A stretch of DNA of 64,000 nucleotides from Aeromonas lacus (GTDB lineage Bacteria > Pseudomonadota > Gammaproteobacteria > Enterobacterales > Aeromonadaceae), in contig NZ_JRGM01000135.1 in the NCBI RefSeq assembly GCF_000764665.1, forward strand, positions 62,001 through 126,000, read 5' to 3'. Within the stretch, counting starts at the first letter, position 1. Each line of letters begins with the position of its first letter. Both the position numbers and the translations under genes were made by a program. Of the stretch, positions 44,370-54,499 are shown in pieces. The notes under the pieces were generated by a model. The model did not search any database and was not told the DNA's origin. It was given only the letters and a program-made list of their open reading frames with translations.

Positions 44370-46283
44370 ATGACCCAAAGTGTTCATGCCGAAACCCACG
44401 GCTTTCAAACTGAAGTCAAACAACTGCTGAGCCTGATGGCTCACAGCCTCTACTCCAACAAAGAAGTATTCCTGCGCGAGCTGATTTCCAACGCATCCGA
44501 TGCGGCGGACAAGCTGCGCTTCAAGGCGCTTTCCGATGCCTCTTTGTTCGAAAACGACGGCCAGTTGCGTGTGCGCCTGGTGGTGGACAAAGAGAAGCGT
44601 ACCCTGACCATCTCCGATAACGGGATCGGTATGACCCGTGATCAGGTGATTGAGCACCTGGGTACCATCGCCAAGTCCGGCACCGCAGAATTCTTCAAAA
44701 ACCTCTCCGGCGATCAGGGACGCGATTCCCAGCTGATCGGTCAGTTCGGGGTCGGTTTCTACTCCGCCTTTATCGTTGCCGACAAGGTGACCGTGGTTTC
44801 CCGCGCAGCCGGTACTGCTCCGGAGCAGGGCGTGCAGTGGGAGTCGGAAGGGGAAGGCTCCTTCACCGTCGCTGACGTGACCAAAGAGGGTCGCGGTACC
44901 GACGTCATCCTGCACCTGCGCGCCGAAGAGGAGGAGTTCCTCGACGACTGGCGCCTGCGTTCCGTGGTGAGCAAATACTCCGACCACATCAGCGTGCCGG
45001 TCGAGATGTTCAAAGAGGGCACCCCGGATCGTGAAGAGGATGGTGAGACCATTGTCGGCACTCCGGGTGAGTGGGAGCAGGTCAACCGCGCGACAGCACT
45101 GTGGACCCGCAACCCGAAAGATATCAAGGACGAAGAGTATCAGGAGTTTTACAAGCACGTCGCCCACGACTTTGAAGATCCGCTGCTCTGGGGTCACAAC
45201 CGGGTGGAAGGGGCGCAGGAGTACACCAGCCTGCTCTACGTGCCGGCCCGCGCTCCGTTCGACCTCTACAACCGCGAGCAGAAGCACGGTCTGAAGCTCT
45301 ACGTGCAGCGCGTCTTCATCATGGATGACGCCGAGCAGTTTATGCCGACCTACCTGCGCTTCGTCAAAGGGGTGCTGGACTCCAACGATCTGCCGCTCAA
45401 CGTCAGCCGTGAAATCCTGCAGGACAACAAGGTGACCGCCTCCCTGCGCAAGGCTTGCTCCAAGCGCGTCCTGACCATGCTCTCCAAGCTGGCGAAAGAC
45501 GATGCTGAGAAGTACGCCAAGTTCTGGAGCGAGTTCGGCAATGTGCTCAAAGAGGGCCCGGCCGAGGATTACGCCAACCGCGAAGAGATCGCCAAGCTCC
45601 TGCGCTTTGCCAGCACCGCTGGCGAGGGCGAAGCCCAGACCGTTTCGCTGGAGGATTACGTTGGCCGCATGAAGGAAGGTCAGCAGAAGATTTACTACAT
45701 CACCGCCGACTCTTATGCCGCAGCCAAGAACAGCCCGCACCTCGAGATCTTCCGCAAGAAGGGCGTCGAAGTGCTGCTGATGTGGGAGCGTGTGGACGAG
45801 TGGTTGATGAGCCACCTGACCGAGTTCGATGGCAAGCAGCTCATCTCCGTCACCCGTGGCGAACTGGATCTCGGCGATCTGGAAGATGAAGCATCCAAGC
45901 AGGCGCAGGAGGAGGCCGAAAAAGCCAACGCCGGTCTGGTTGAGCGGGTCAAGAAGAGCCTCGGTGAAGCGGTGAAAGAGGTGCGTGTCACCCACCGTCT
46001 GACCGACTCCCCCTCCTGCATCGTCACCGACGCCTACGGCATGAGCACCCAGATGATCAAGCTGATGCGCGCCGCCGGCCAGCCGGTGCCGGAGCAGAAG
46101 TACATTCTGGAGCTCAACCCCGACCACGCGCTGGTGAAGAAACTCGACACCATTCAGGATGAAGCGCTGTTTGGCGAGTGGGTCACCCTGCTGCATGAAC
46201 AGGCCCAGCTGGCCGAACAGGGCGGGCTGAACGATCCGGCGAGCTTCGTCTCCCGCATCAACCGCCTGCTGCTGCAAGCCTAA
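44370..46283 (+). CDS. htpG: molecular chaperone HtpG (Hsp90)
   Basis: This is the bacterial Hsp90, a cytoplasmic ATP-dependent chaperone. The 637-residue protein has the GHKL ATPase motifs ([31 protein letters not shown]), the middle domain with [17 protein letters not shown] and [11 protein letters not shown], and the dimerisation domain at the end. The ATG at 44370 with GAGGATTGGTCC upstream is chosen; the frame upstream is not Hsp90-like. The last segment shows [15 protein letters not shown], normal for HtpG. Confidence 0.97.
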   Translation: MTQSVHAETHGFQTEVKQLLSLMAHSLYSNKEVFLRELISNASDAADKLRFKALSDASLFENDGQLRVRLVVDKEKRTLTISDNGIGMTRDQVIEHLGTIAKSGTAEFFKNLSGDQGRDSQLIGQFGVGFYSAFIVADKVTVVSRAAGTAPEQGVQWESEGEGSFTVADVTKEGRGTDVILHLRAEEEEFLDDWRLRSVVSKYSDHISVPVEMFKEGTPDREEDGETIVGTPGEWEQVNRATALWTRNPKDIKDEEYQEFYKHVAHDFEDPLLWGHNRVEGAQEYTSLLYVPARAPFDLYNREQKHGLKLYVQRVFIMDDAEQFMPTYLRFVKGVLDSNDLPLNVSREILQDNKVTASLRKACSKRVLTMLSKLAKDDAEKYAKFWSEFGNVLKEGPAEDYANREEIAKLLRFASTAGEGEAQTVSLEDYVGRMKEGQQKIYYITADSYAAAKNSPHLEIFRKKGVEVLLMWERVDEWLMSHLTEFDGKQLISVTRGELDLGDLEDEASKQAQEEAEKANAGLVERVKKSLGEAVKEVRVTHRLTDSPSCIVTDAYGMSTQMIKLMRAAGQPVPEQKYILELNPDHALVKKLDTIQDEALFGEWVTLLHEQAQLAEQGGLNDPASFVSRINRLLLQA

Positions 46284-46300
46284 GTTGCAACTCCGATAAC

Positions 46301-46332
46301 AAAAAGCCCACTGCATGCAGTGGGCTTTTTTG
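46301..46332. terminator. bidirectional terminator between htpG and sapF
   Basis: AAAAAGCCCACTGCATGCAGTGGGCTTTTTT is a perfect palindromic stem flanked by A and T runs, able to stop transcripts from both convergent operons. Confidence 0.92.
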
Positions 46333-46388
46333 ATCCTGCCGTGTGAGAACGGCGAAACACGGCGGCAAGGGAGGTGGCCAGCGCCTCT

Positions 46389-47210
46389 CTATTTGCGATA
46401 TTCGTTGTTGTAGTTCTGGATGAGACGTCGGGTCACCTCATGCTGGGGGTCGGCAAACACCTTGAGGGTCTTGCCGCGCTCCACCACCCGCCCTTCATGC
46501 ATTACCAGCACCTCGTCGCTGATATGGCTGACGATACCCAAATCGTTGGCCACCAGCACATAGCTCAGCCCCATGGTCTCCTGCATCTCCAGCAGCAGGT
46601 TGATGATCTGGGAGCGTACCGAGATATCCAGAGTGGTGAGTGCTTCGTCGGCCACCACGATTTTGGGGTTGAGGATCAGAGCCCTCGCCAGAGCCACCCG
46701 CTGCTGCTGACCGGAGGAGAGCATCTGCGGGTAGAAGAGGGCGTGATCGGGCAGCATGCCCACCATGCGCAGGGTCTGCACCACCTTCTCGCGGCGCTCC
46801 TCTTCGGTCATTTCGGTGTTGAGGCGCAGCGGCGTCTCCAGAATTTGGCCGACCCGGATCTTGCGGTTCAGTGAGGTATTGGGATCCTGAAAGATCATCC
46901 GCAGCAGCTTGCAGCGGGTCTGGTAATCGCCATGCACCATCAGCTGGCCGTCGATGGCGATGTCACCGCTGGTGGGCTCGATCATGCCGGCCAGAATGCG
47001 GGCCAGGGTGCTCTTGCCGGAGCCCGCTTCACCGACGATGGCCAGGGTCTGGCCAACTTCAAGGTCAAACGAGAGGGGCTTGATCGCCTCCACTGCCTGA
47101 CGACGGAACAGGCCGGTACGGTTCTGGTAGGTTTTGCTGAGGCCCCTCACTTGCAGCAGGGAGGGCTCAATCACATGTGCCTCTCTGGCGGGTGCGTTAC
47201 TGGTCATCAT
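46389..47210 (-). CDS. sapF: peptide ABC transporter ATP-binding protein SapF
   Basis: SapF is one of the two ATPases of the SapABCDF transporter, linked to resistance to antimicrobial peptides and, in E. coli, to putrescine export and K+ uptake. The 273-residue protein has Walker [10 protein letters not shown], signature [15 protein letters not shown] (Ser replaces the first Gly) and Walker [13 protein letters not shown]. The start at 47210 overlaps the sapD stop (ATGA); a second ATG lies at 47207. It is the last gene of the operon. Confidence 0.93.
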   Translation of the reverse strand: MMTSNAPAREAHVIEPSLLQVRGLSKTYQNRTGLFRRQAVEAIKPLSFDLEVGQTLAIVGEAGSGKSTLARILAGMIEPTSGDIAIDGQLMVHGDYQTRCKLLRMIFQDPNTSLNRKIRVGQILETPLRLNTEMTEEERREKVVQTLRMVGMLPDHALFYPQMLSSGQQQRVALARALILNPKIVVADEALTTLDISVRSQIINLLLEMQETMGLSYVLVANDLGIVSHISDEVLVMHEGRVVERGKTLKVFADPQHEVTRRLIQNYNNEYRK

Positions 47211-48205
47211 TTTTTCGGCTCCTCCATGTTCAGAGGGAAGTGGCAGCTGAACTGGTGTCCCTTCACCTTGTTCATCACCGGGGTCTGTACGCACTGCTTC
47301 TGGGCATAGGGGCAGCGCGGGCCGAGTCGGCAGCCGATAGGCAGGTGCTGCAGTGGCGGGATGACGCCGGGCAGGGTTTCGAGGCGCGACTTGTGGCGCA
47401 CCAGCTTGTCAAAGTCGGGGATCGACTTGAGCAGTGCATCGGTATAGGGGTGATGCGGCGTCTCCAGGATCTGCTCGCGGGTGCCCACCTCCACCATCTG
47501 GCCGCAGTACATCACGTTGATGGTGTCAGTCAGGTTGGCGATGGCGGCGATGTCGTTGCTGATGATGAGGATGGTGGTGTTGCCCAGCTTGTTCATCTTG
47601 TCCAGCAGCCGCAGGATCTGGGAGTGGGTGGTGGACTCCATGGCGCTGGTCGGTTCGTCAGCCACCAGCAGGCGCGGCTGGTTGGCAATCGCCATGGCGA
47701 TCATCACCTTCTGGCACATGCCATCAGACAGCTCATGAGGATAGGCGCGCATCACCTTGCGGTGATCCTTGACCCCGACCCGGTGCAGCAGGGCGATAGC
47801 CCGCTTCTTGCGCCACTGGAAGCGCTGCCAGAACTGTCCCTCGAACGAATCGGTCGGGATCGCCTCTTCCAGCTGGGTGCCGATCTCCTCGGAGGGGTCG
47901 AGACAGCTGATGGGATCCTGGAAGATCATGGCGATCTCGCGGCCCATGATGCGGCGCCGCTCGCGGGGCTCCATGGTCAGCAGATCCATGTCGTTGAAGC
48001 GCATCCGGTCGGCGCGCACCGTCCAGTTATCCTTTTCGATGCCGACGATCACTTTGGCGATCAGGCTCTTGCCCGAGCCGGATTCGCCGACCAGTCCGCG
48101 GATCTCCCCCTCGTTGAGGGTGAGGCTCACCTTGTCCACCGCCTTCACCTTGCCCTGCGGTGTGTCGATCTCGATGGTGAGATTGCGTATATCTAGCAAC
48201 GGCAT
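47207..48205 (-). CDS. sapD: peptide ABC transporter ATP-binding protein SapD
   Basis: The 332-residue ATPase has Walker [10 protein letters not shown], signature [15 protein letters not shown], Walker [14 protein letters not shown] and the C-terminal oligopeptide-transporter extension with the Cys-rich [15 protein letters not shown] motif (candidate Fe-S or metal site seen in Opp/Dpp/Sap ATPases). It overlaps sapC by 1 bp and sapF by 4 bp. Confidence 0.94.
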   Translation of the reverse strand: MPLLDIRNLTIEIDTPQGKVKAVDKVSLTLNEGEIRGLVGESGSGKSLIAKVIVGIEKDNWTVRADRMRFNDMDLLTMEPRERRRIMGREIAMIFQDPISCLDPSEEIGTQLEEAIPTDSFEGQFWQRFQWRKKRAIALLHRVGVKDHRKVMRAYPHELSDGMCQKVMIAMAIANQPRLLVADEPTSAMESTTHSQILRLLDKMNKLGNTTILIISNDIAAIANLTDTINVMYCGQMVEVGTREQILETPHHPYTDALLKSIPDFDKLVRHKSRLETLPGVIPPLQHLPIGCRLGPRCPYAQKQCVQTPVMNKVKGHQFSCHFPLNMEEPKK

Positions 48206-49098
48206 CAGTCATTCCCCTCTTTGAGCGCTTCACGGATGCCTTCACCGACCAGATTGGTGACCAGCACGCTGAACAGAATGGCGATGCCGGGCAGGGTGAC
48301 GGTCCAGGGGGCGAGATAGATGAGATCGCTCGAGTCAGCCAGCATGGCACCCCACTCCGACTGGGGCGTCTGGGCGCCGAGGCCGAGAAAACCGACCGCC
48401 GAAATATCGAGGATGGCAGCTGAGAGGGTGCGGGTGGTCTGGGCCACCAGGGTCTCGACGATATTGGGCAAAATGGCCAGCCGCATGATCCGCAAGGGGG
48501 GCGAACCATCGAGCCTGCTGGCGATGATGTACTCCTTCTGCATCTCGGCATGCACCGCGTTGTAGGTAGCCCGGATAAACGGCGGGATCAGCGCGAGGGT
48601 GATGGCGATCAGGGTGTTGCCAAGACCCGGCCCCATGATGGCGACCATGATGATGGCCATCAGCAGGGAGGGGATGGAGAGCAGGGTATCGAGCAGATGG
48701 TGCAGCACGCTCGATTTAAGCCCCTTGCTCATGCCGCCGAGGATGCCGATGGCAGAACCCACCACCATGGCGATCACCACCACGATAAGGGCGCAGCCGA
48801 AGGTGAGCCGCGCGCCGACCACCAAGCGGGAGAGGATATCCCGTCCCAGATCGTCGGTGCCGAGGAAGAAGTCGATATTGCCGTTGTTGGCCCAGGAGGG
48901 GGCCAGCAGCAGATGCTCGGCATGCTGCTCATCAATGCCGTAGGGCACCACCAGCGGCCCGAACAGGGTGATGATCAGCAGCAGCAAAAAGCCCCACAGT
49001 CCTGCCATGGCAAGCGGATTGCGGCTGTAGGAGGCCCACGTCTGCTCCAGCGGCGAGAGGATCTTGAGCTCGGGATAGATGTTCGATTTATCTTGCAT
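48205..49098 (-). CDS. sapC: peptide ABC transporter permease SapC
   Basis: The 297-residue BPD-type permease begins with a conserved cytoplasmic segment ([20 protein letters not shown]) and a helix. It has the EAA loop region [26 protein letters not shown] and about six transmembrane helices. It resembles DppC/OppC. It sits between sapB and sapD in the operon. Confidence 0.94.
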   Translation of the reverse strand: MQDKSNIYPELKILSPLEQTWASYSRNPLAMAGLWGFLLLLIITLFGPLVVPYGIDEQHAEHLLLAPSWANNGNIDFFLGTDDLGRDILSRLVVGARLTFGCALIVVVIAMVVGSAIGILGGMSKGLKSSVLHHLLDTLLSIPSLLMAIIMVAIMGPGLGNTLIAITLALIPPFIRATYNAVHAEMQKEYIIASRLDGSPPLRIMRLAILPNIVETLVAQTTRTLSAAILDISAVGFLGLGAQTPQSEWGAMLADSSDLIYLAPWTVTLPGIAILFSVLVTNLVGEGIREALKEGND

Positions 49099-49133
49099 AG
49101 GGTACCTGGCTCCTGGTCACGCCATGAGCGCGT

Positions 49134-50093
49134 TCAATCTTGTTTGGCATAGAGCTCTTTGCGCCGTGCCGGATAGATAAGGGTGGTGAGCAGCTCGGTG
49201 CTGACACTGATCAGGATGACGAAACTGGCGATGACCAGGGTCGCGCCGCGAATGGCGGCATAATCCTGCAGGGCGATGCTGCTGACCAGCCAGCGGCCGA
49301 TGCCATGCCACTCGAACACCACCTCGGTGATCATGGCTGAGGTGAGCACACTGCCCAGTTGCAGACCGAGCAAAGGCAGTACCGGGGGCAGGGCGTTTTT
49401 CAGGCCATGGCGCCAGACGATCTGCCACTTGGAGAGGCCACGGCTCGCTGCCGCCCTGATGTAGTTCTGCTTCATCACGTCGATGAGCGAGCTGCGCACA
49501 TGGCGGATCACCTCGGTCGTGGGTACCACAGCCAGCACCAGCGAGGGGAGGATCAGGTGGCGCAAGGCATCGTGCAGCGCCGCCTGACGCCAGGGCTCCT
49601 GACTCAGCAGCACGTCGATGACGGCGATGCCGGTGATGGGAGGCACATCATAGAGCAGGCTGATCTGTCCCGATGCCGGCAGCCAGCCGAGATCGAGGGA
49701 AAAGAACATCACCACCAGCAGCGCCAGCCAGAACACCGGCACCGCGTAGCCGATGAGGCCGGCGGTCATGATGGAGAGATCCAGTGGCTTGCCCTGTGAC
49801 AGGGCGGCCAGGGTACCTAGCGGGATCCCTACCAGCAGCGAGATGGTGAAAGCGGCCAGACAGAGGATCAGGGTCGCCGGGAAGTAGTGGCGAATTTCGT
49901 CCAGCACCGGCAGTCCGGAGACGCTGGATAGGCCGAGATCTCCGGCCAGAATATGGCGCAGGAAGTCGGGGTAGCCGCTCCAGAAGCTCATCTGATGGCC
50001 GAGCAGGCGATAGTCCAGCAGGTAGGCGACAAAGGTCAGGGCCAGCAGGGTGATGAGCAGCAGGTTGATGCGACGCAAGGTGTATAAAAGCAT
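49134..50093 (-). CDS. sapB: peptide ABC transporter permease SapB
   Basis: The 319-residue DppB-like permease starts with MLLYTLRRINLLLITLLALT and contains PATLILCLAAFTISLLVGIPLG and the EAA loop YIRAAASRGLSKWQIVWRHGLKNALPP. A short predicted periplasmic region follows helix 1. It starts 2 bp after the sapA stop and ends 35 bp before sapC. Confidence 0.94.
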   Translation of the reverse strand: MLLYTLRRINLLLITLLALTFVAYLLDYRLLGHQMSFWSGYPDFLRHILAGDLGLSSVSGLPVLDEIRHYFPATLILCLAAFTISLLVGIPLGTLAALSQGKPLDLSIMTAGLIGYAVPVFWLALLVVMFFSLDLGWLPASGQISLLYDVPPITGIAVIDVLLSQEPWRQAALHDALRHLILPSLVLAVVPTTEVIRHVRSSLIDVMKQNYIRAAASRGLSKWQIVWRHGLKNALPPVLPLLGLQLGSVLTSAMITEVVFEWHGIGRWLVSSIALQDYAAIRGATLVIASFVILISVSTELLTTLIYPARRKELYAKQD

Positions 50094-50095
50094 GC

Positions 50096-51697
50096 TTACT
50101 CCCGGTGAGCCTGATTGAAGGAGGTGCCGCCAAAGGGCATCAGGATCAGCCCTTCAATGTCACTGCGGCTGACCTGGGTGCGCAGGGCATGGGCCAGCGG
50201 AATGAGGGGCAGCTGCTCGTTGAGCAGGGTCTGGGCGTAGTAGTAATTGCGCAGCCGGAATGCCAGCTGGGGCGTGGTGACTGCATCGTCCAGCAGCTGG
50301 TCGAACGCCGGGCTGCACCAGCGGCTGTAGTTGTTGCCCCGCTCGACCGCCGAGCAGCTCAGCAGCTGGCGGAAGAAGTTGTCCGGGTCGGCGTTGTCGG
50401 CGATCCAGCCGGAGAGCAGGCTGTCGTACTGACCGGCGGCCAGGCGTTTCTCGATGACGGGCCACGCCTGCTGGACGATCTTGAGCTTGATGCCCACCTT
50501 GGCCAGATCGCTTCGCATCAACTGGGCGGTCTTGAGCGCATCCGGGTTGTAGGGTCTGGCATCAGGTTGCACCAGCACCTGCATCTCGAATCCCTTCTCG
50601 AGCCCTGCTTCCTTGAGCAGCTTGCGGGCCAGCGCCAGATCCGGCTTGCGCATCGGCAGGCTGGGATTGTAGCCCCACGAGAGCGGTGGCAGCAGGCTGT
50701 TGGCGGGCAGGCCGGTATCGAAATAGACCGCCTGCAACAGGTTGTCGATATTGATGGTGCTGGCGATGGCCTGACGCACCTTGACGTTGTTGAACGGCGG
50801 CTTGCGGGTATTGAGGGCCAAAAATGCCACGTTCATCCCTGACTGTACCGAGAGGCTGAGATCGGGATGCTGCTTGATCACCGAGAGCTGGCTGGCGGCG
50901 GGGGTGCTCATCACGTCGCACTCGCCGGTCAGCAGCTTGGCCAGCCGCTTGGACGAGCGCGGGGTGATGTCGTAGACCAGCTGCTCGATCTGGGCCGGGC
51001 CGTTCCAGTAGCCGGGATGGCGCAGATAGCGGATGAACTCGTTGTGGCGATACTCCTTGAAGCTGAACGGGCCGGTGCCGATGGGACGGGTATCGAGCAG
51101 CGCCGGGGTACCCGCCTTGAGCATCTGCTCGGCGTATTCGGCAGAGAGGATCACCGCATAGTCGCTGGCCAGGGTCGCGAGGAAGGAGGCGTTCGGCTGG
51201 TTCAGCTCGAACACCACCTGCTGCGGCCCCTTCTTGTAGACCCGCTTGATCAGCTGATCCTGCCCCAGACTGTAGAAGAAGGGGTAGTCGCCGCCGGAGA
51301 CGTTGTGATAGGGGTGGTGCTCGTCGAGTTGACGGGCGTAGGTAAAGACCACGTCATCGGCATTGAGGGGGCGGCTTGGCTTGAACCAGGGGGTGTGGTG
51401 GAAACTCACCCCTTTGCGCAGGGTCAGGGTATAGGTGAGGCCATCCTCGCTCACATGCCAGTTGGTGGCGAGCGCCGGCTCCAGTGCCAGGGTATTGGGG
51501 TTGACCTCCAGCAGACGGTCGTAGAGCGGACGAGCGCTGGCATCCAGCGTAACCCCGGTGTTGGAGACATGGGGGTTGAAGGAGAGGGGAGAGCCCTCAG
51601 CGCAGTAGATGAGTCCGGTCTTGGAAGCTTCGGATTGCTTGTTGCAGCCGGTGAGCAGAACCAGCAGACCGAGCAGCAAGGGTGTGAGCATTCTCAT
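50096..51697 (-). CDS. sapA: peptide ABC transporter substrate-binding protein SapA
   Basis: The periplasmic binding component has 533 residues and family-5 solute-binding features: LTYTLTLRKGVSFHHTPWF, YDITPRSSKRLAKLLTGECDV and LLSGWIADNADPDNFFRQLLS. Its signal peptide ends in LLVLLTGC, so it is predicted to be a lipoprotein here rather than a freely soluble protein. The ATG at 51697 is chosen; the longer frame reaches the end of pspF. It is the first gene of sapABCDF. Confidence 0.92.
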   Translation of the reverse strand: MRMLTPLLLGLLVLLTGCNKQSEASKTGLIYCAEGSPLSFNPHVSNTGVTLDASARPLYDRLLEVNPNTLALEPALATNWHVSEDGLTYTLTLRKGVSFHHTPWFKPSRPLNADDVVFTYARQLDEHHPYHNVSGGDYPFFYSLGQDQLIKRVYKKGPQQVVFELNQPNASFLATLASDYAVILSAEYAEQMLKAGTPALLDTRPIGTGPFSFKEYRHNEFIRYLRHPGYWNGPAQIEQLVYDITPRSSKRLAKLLTGECDVMSTPAASQLSVIKQHPDLSLSVQSGMNVAFLALNTRKPPFNNVKVRQAIASTINIDNLLQAVYFDTGLPANSLLPPLSWGYNPSLPMRKPDLALARKLLKEAGLEKGFEMQVLVQPDARPYNPDALKTAQLMRSDLAKVGIKLKIVQQAWPVIEKRLAAGQYDSLLSGWIADNADPDNFFRQLLSCSAVERGNNYSRWCSPAFDQLLDDAVTTPQLAFRLRNYYYAQTLLNEQLPLIPLAHALRTQVSRSDIEGLILMPFGGTSFNQAHRE

Positions 51698-51774
51698 TGT
51701 TGAACCATGTTTTTGATACGCATCTGTTTTTATATGAATACGCCAGCACTGTGCTGGCTTTGTTGGTGTCGGTG

Positions 51775-52815
51775 TCAACCGGACTCTTTCTGGTCTTGTT
51801 CCGTATCGTTGTCGCCATCCTGCAGCTGATACTTGCGTAGCATGCCACGAAACTGGTGATAGCTTAAGGCCAGCAGTTGGGCGGCTTTGCGCTGATTATA
51901 CTGGGATTGCTGCATCGCCTGCTTGAGTAAATTAATCTCGAACTCCGCTACCGCCTGCTTGAGATCGAGCGGCAACACCCCGGTTGTCGCACCTTGCGGC
52001 TCGCTTTTACTCTCCTGACTGCGAGCGGCTACGGGCCGCCAGGGGGAATCAAACGGATTGATCACCAGCTCGGCCAGCGGCAACTGGGGGTTACCCTGGC
52101 GGTAGATGCTGCGCTCCACCACGTTTTTCAGCTCCCGCACGTTGCCAGGCCAGGGGTAATCCTGCAGCAGCTGGGTCGCCTTGCGCGAGAAGCCTGCAAA
52201 CAGCGGATAGCCCAGCTCCCGGGTCATGCTGTGGGCAAAGTGCTCCGCCAGCATCAGGATATCTTCCCGCCGCTCCCGCAAGGGGGGGAGGGTAATCACA
52301 TCAAACGCGAGCCGGTCCAGCAGATCGTGGCGAAACAGCCCCTTGTCGGCCAGCGCCGGCAGATCCTCGTTGGTGGCGCAGACCAACCGCACATCCACCT
52401 TGAGGGGCTTGGCGCCACCCACCCGCTCGAACTCGCCATACTCGATGACCCGCAGCAGCTTCTCCTGCACCCGGGCGCTGGTAGTGGCCAGCTCGTCGAG
52501 AAACAGGGTGCCGCCATCGGCCCGCTCGAAGCGACCCTGATGGCGCTTGGCTGCACCGGTAAAGGAGCCCGCCTCGTGACCGAACAGCTCGGTCTCCAGC
52601 AGACTCTCGCTCAGAGTGGCGCAGTTGATGGTGACAAAGCTTTGATCCCAGCGCGCCGAGAGATAATGTAGGCGGTGGGCGATCAGCTCCTTGCCCGTTC
52701 CCCGTTCACCGATGATCAGCACGGGTTTGCGCAGCGGGGCGAGCCGTGAGGCCTGCTCGATGATCTCGAGGAATGCGTTGGATTCCCCCAGCAGGCTTTC
52801 CGTGGCCGTGGTCAT
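51775..52815 (-). CDS. pspF: phage shock protein operon activator PspF
   Basis: PspF is a sigma-54 activator without a receiver domain, restrained by PspA. The 346-residue protein consists of a AAA+ domain (Walker A GERGTGKE, Walker B GGTLFLDELA) and a Fis-type HTH (YNQRKAAQLLALSYHQFRGML). Its sigma-54 contact loop reads GSFTGA where E. coli PspF has GAFTGA. It is transcribed divergently from pspA, with an enhancer-like repeat and a -24/-12 promoter between. Confidence 0.95.
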   Translation of the reverse strand: MTTATESLLGESNAFLEIIEQASRLAPLRKPVLIIGERGTGKELIAHRLHYLSARWDQSFVTINCATLSESLLETELFGHEAGSFTGAAKRHQGRFERADGGTLFLDELATTSARVQEKLLRVIEYGEFERVGGAKPLKVDVRLVCATNEDLPALADKGLFRHDLLDRLAFDVITLPPLRERREDILMLAEHFAHSMTRELGYPLFAGFSRKATQLLQDYPWPGNVRELKNVVERSIYRQGNPQLPLAELVINPFDSPWRPVAARSQESKSEPQGATTGVLPLDLKQAVAEFEINLLKQAMQQSQYNQRKAAQLLALSYHQFRGMLRKYQLQDGDNDTEQDQKESG

Positions 52816-52860
52816 AGTGATCCCTGTCGGTTGTTAAAGCTGGTCAATCTTACCAAAAGT

Positions 52861-52878
52861 TGGTGATTTTTATCACCA
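52861..52878. promoter_or_regulatory. putative PspF upstream activating sequence
   Basis: TGGTGAT-TTTT-ATCACCA is a perfect 7-bp inverted repeat between pspF and pspA, about 72 bp upstream of the pspA -24 element. The position fits an enhancer that also represses pspF. Confidence 0.6.
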
Positions 52879-52949
52879 CTTGCATGGCATCTCTTGAAAC
52901 GGGGCAAAGCAGCCCCATATAAATCAACAAGTTAAATTTCGCTCCAGAT

Positions 52950-52965
52950 TGGCACACAAGTTGCC
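52950..52965 (+). promoter_or_regulatory. sigma-54 promoter of pspABC
   Basis: TGGCACACAAGTTGCC matches TGGCAC-N5-TTGC perfectly, with GG-N10-GC spacing, 46 bp upstream of the pspA ATG. Confidence 0.93.
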
Positions 52966-53011
52966 ATTGTCAATGGAGAAACAACGCCATGCCATTAACA
53001 GGAGTGCAATC

Positions 53012-53686
53012 ATGAGTATTTTTTCCCGTCTGGCCGACATCATCAATTCCAACCTGACGGCCCTGCTCGACAAGGCAGAAGATCCCCAGAAGATGGTGCG
53101 CCTGATCATTCAGGAGATGGAGGATGAGCTGGTCAAGGAGCGCTCCAATCTGGCCCGCTTCCTCGCCAGCCAGAAAGAGATTGGCCGTCAGGTCGCCCGC
53201 CATCAGGAGCGGGTCGACGAGTGGCAGGCCAAGGCCGAGCTGGCCCTGACCAAGGGGCGTGAAGATCTGGCCCGCGCAGCCCTGATCGAGAAGAAAAAGC
53301 AGAGCGAGTTGTCAGAGACCCTCTACCGCGAGCAGCAAGCGGTCGATAGCGGCATCGAGAAGTTGGGTGAAGAGATCCGCCAGCTCGAAGCCAAGCTGGA
53401 AGATGCCCGTGCCCGCCAAAAAGCGATGGCCATTCGCAGCGAAGCGGCCAGCAGCCGTCTCAACGTGCAGAGCCAGGTTGCCCGTGGTGACAGTCAGGCG
53501 GTGGTGAGCAAGTTCGAGCGGATAGAGCGTCGCATCGACGAGATGGAGGCCCGCGCCGATCTGGGTCAGTCCGACAAGGCGCTGGCGCAGCAGTTTGCCG
53601 AGCTGGAAGTGGACGATCAGATCAGTCGCGAGCTGGAGGCGATGCGCCAAAAGCTGGGTCAGCGTGACGGCCAGCAGGGAGAGTAA
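53012..53686 (+). CDS. pspA: phage shock protein PspA
   Basis: PspA binds and protects stressed inner membrane and inhibits PspF. The 224-residue protein begins with an amphipathic helix (MSIFSRLADIINSNLTALLD) and is otherwise a long coiled coil (about 25-215) typical of ESCRT-III-like PspA/Vipp1. ACAGGAG precedes the ATG at 53012; the upstream extension of the frame covers the promoter and is not real. Confidence 0.96.
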   Translation: MSIFSRLADIINSNLTALLDKAEDPQKMVRLIIQEMEDELVKERSNLARFLASQKEIGRQVARHQERVDEWQAKAELALTKGREDLARAALIEKKKQSELSETLYREQQAVDSGIEKLGEEIRQLEAKLEDARARQKAMAIRSEAASSRLNVQSQVARGDSQAVVSKFERIERRIDEMEARADLGQSDKALAQQFAELEVDDQISRELEAMRQKLGQRDGQQGE

Positions 53687-53689
53687 GCG

Positions 53690-53926
53690 ATGGAGAGTCT
53701 GCTGGGTGTATTGATGGTTCCCATGGTGGTCTTCATGGTGGTGGTGGCCCCCATCTGGCTGGTGCTGCACTACCGGGCCAAGGGGCGGATGGGCGTCGGT
53801 CTTGCCGATAGCGAGCGGGAACAGCTGCAAGGGTTGCTGGCCCGTACCGAAAAGATGCAGGAGCGGGTCGGCGCGCTGGAATCGATTCTGGATGCGGAAG
53901 TGCCCGGTTGGAGGAACAAGGTATGA
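53690..53926 (+). CDS. pspB: phage shock protein PspB
   Basis: The 78-residue membrane protein has one N-terminal transmembrane helix (VLMVPMVVFMVVVAPIWLVL) and a cytoplasmic leucine-zipper-like helix (EREQLQGLLARTEKMQERV). With PspC it relays envelope stress to PspA. It overlaps pspC by 4 bp. Confidence 0.94.
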   Translation: MESLLGVLMVPMVVFMVVVAPIWLVLHYRAKGRMGVGLADSEREQLQGLLARTEKMQERVGALESILDAEVPGWRNKV

Positions 53927-54327
53927 GCAGTGCAAGTCGTGAGGGGCGCAACCTCTATCGCGATCCCCGGCAGGGCAAGATTGCCGGGGTCTGCGCCGGT
54001 TTGGCAGAGTATTTCGGGGTAGAGACCTGGATCGTGCGGCTGCTGGCCATCAGTGGCCTTATTTTCGCCGGGTTCATCACCTTCACCGCTTACATTGCCG
54101 CCTGGTTCTTGCTCGACAAAAAGCCGGTCACCCTCTATTCCCAGGAGGATGCCGATTTTGCCGAGGTGCGGATGAAGGCGCGCAGCTGGCAGGCGGGTGT
54201 CACCCCCCAACAGGCGCTGGGCCGTGTCGCGCAGGAACTTGACGCGCTGGAGCCCAGAGTTCAGCGGATTGAGAAGCTGGTGACCTCCCGCGAGTTCACC
54301 CTGCAGCGGGAATTTCGCAAGCTGTAG
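53923..54327 (+). CDS. pspC: phage shock protein PspC
   Basis: The 134-residue protein has the PspC domain (NLYRDPRQGKIAGVCAGLAEYF, about 8-30), one transmembrane helix (IVRLLAISGLIFAGFITFTAYIAAW region) and a charged helical tail. The ATG at 53923 overlaps the pspB stop. No pspD, pspE or pspG gene is next to it. Confidence 0.93.
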   Translation: MSSASREGRNLYRDPRQGKIAGVCAGLAEYFGVETWIVRLLAISGLIFAGFITFTAYIAAWFLLDKKPVTLYSQEDADFAEVRMKARSWQAGVTPQQALGRVAQELDALEPRVQRIEKLVTSREFTLQREFRKL

Positions 54328-54499
54328 TGCCTGCCGAAAGTGCCTGCCCAAGCACTCAATGTCGATGGTGGTGCCTTCAGTGATGCTCCATCATCGACGC
54401 CACTCAGGCTGATTGACCATCCAGATATGGATAGCCAGTTTGCCTTGTCGCACGGCCAATCACGCCGGATGCAACCACCAAGGGAGAACGGGTCAAGCC

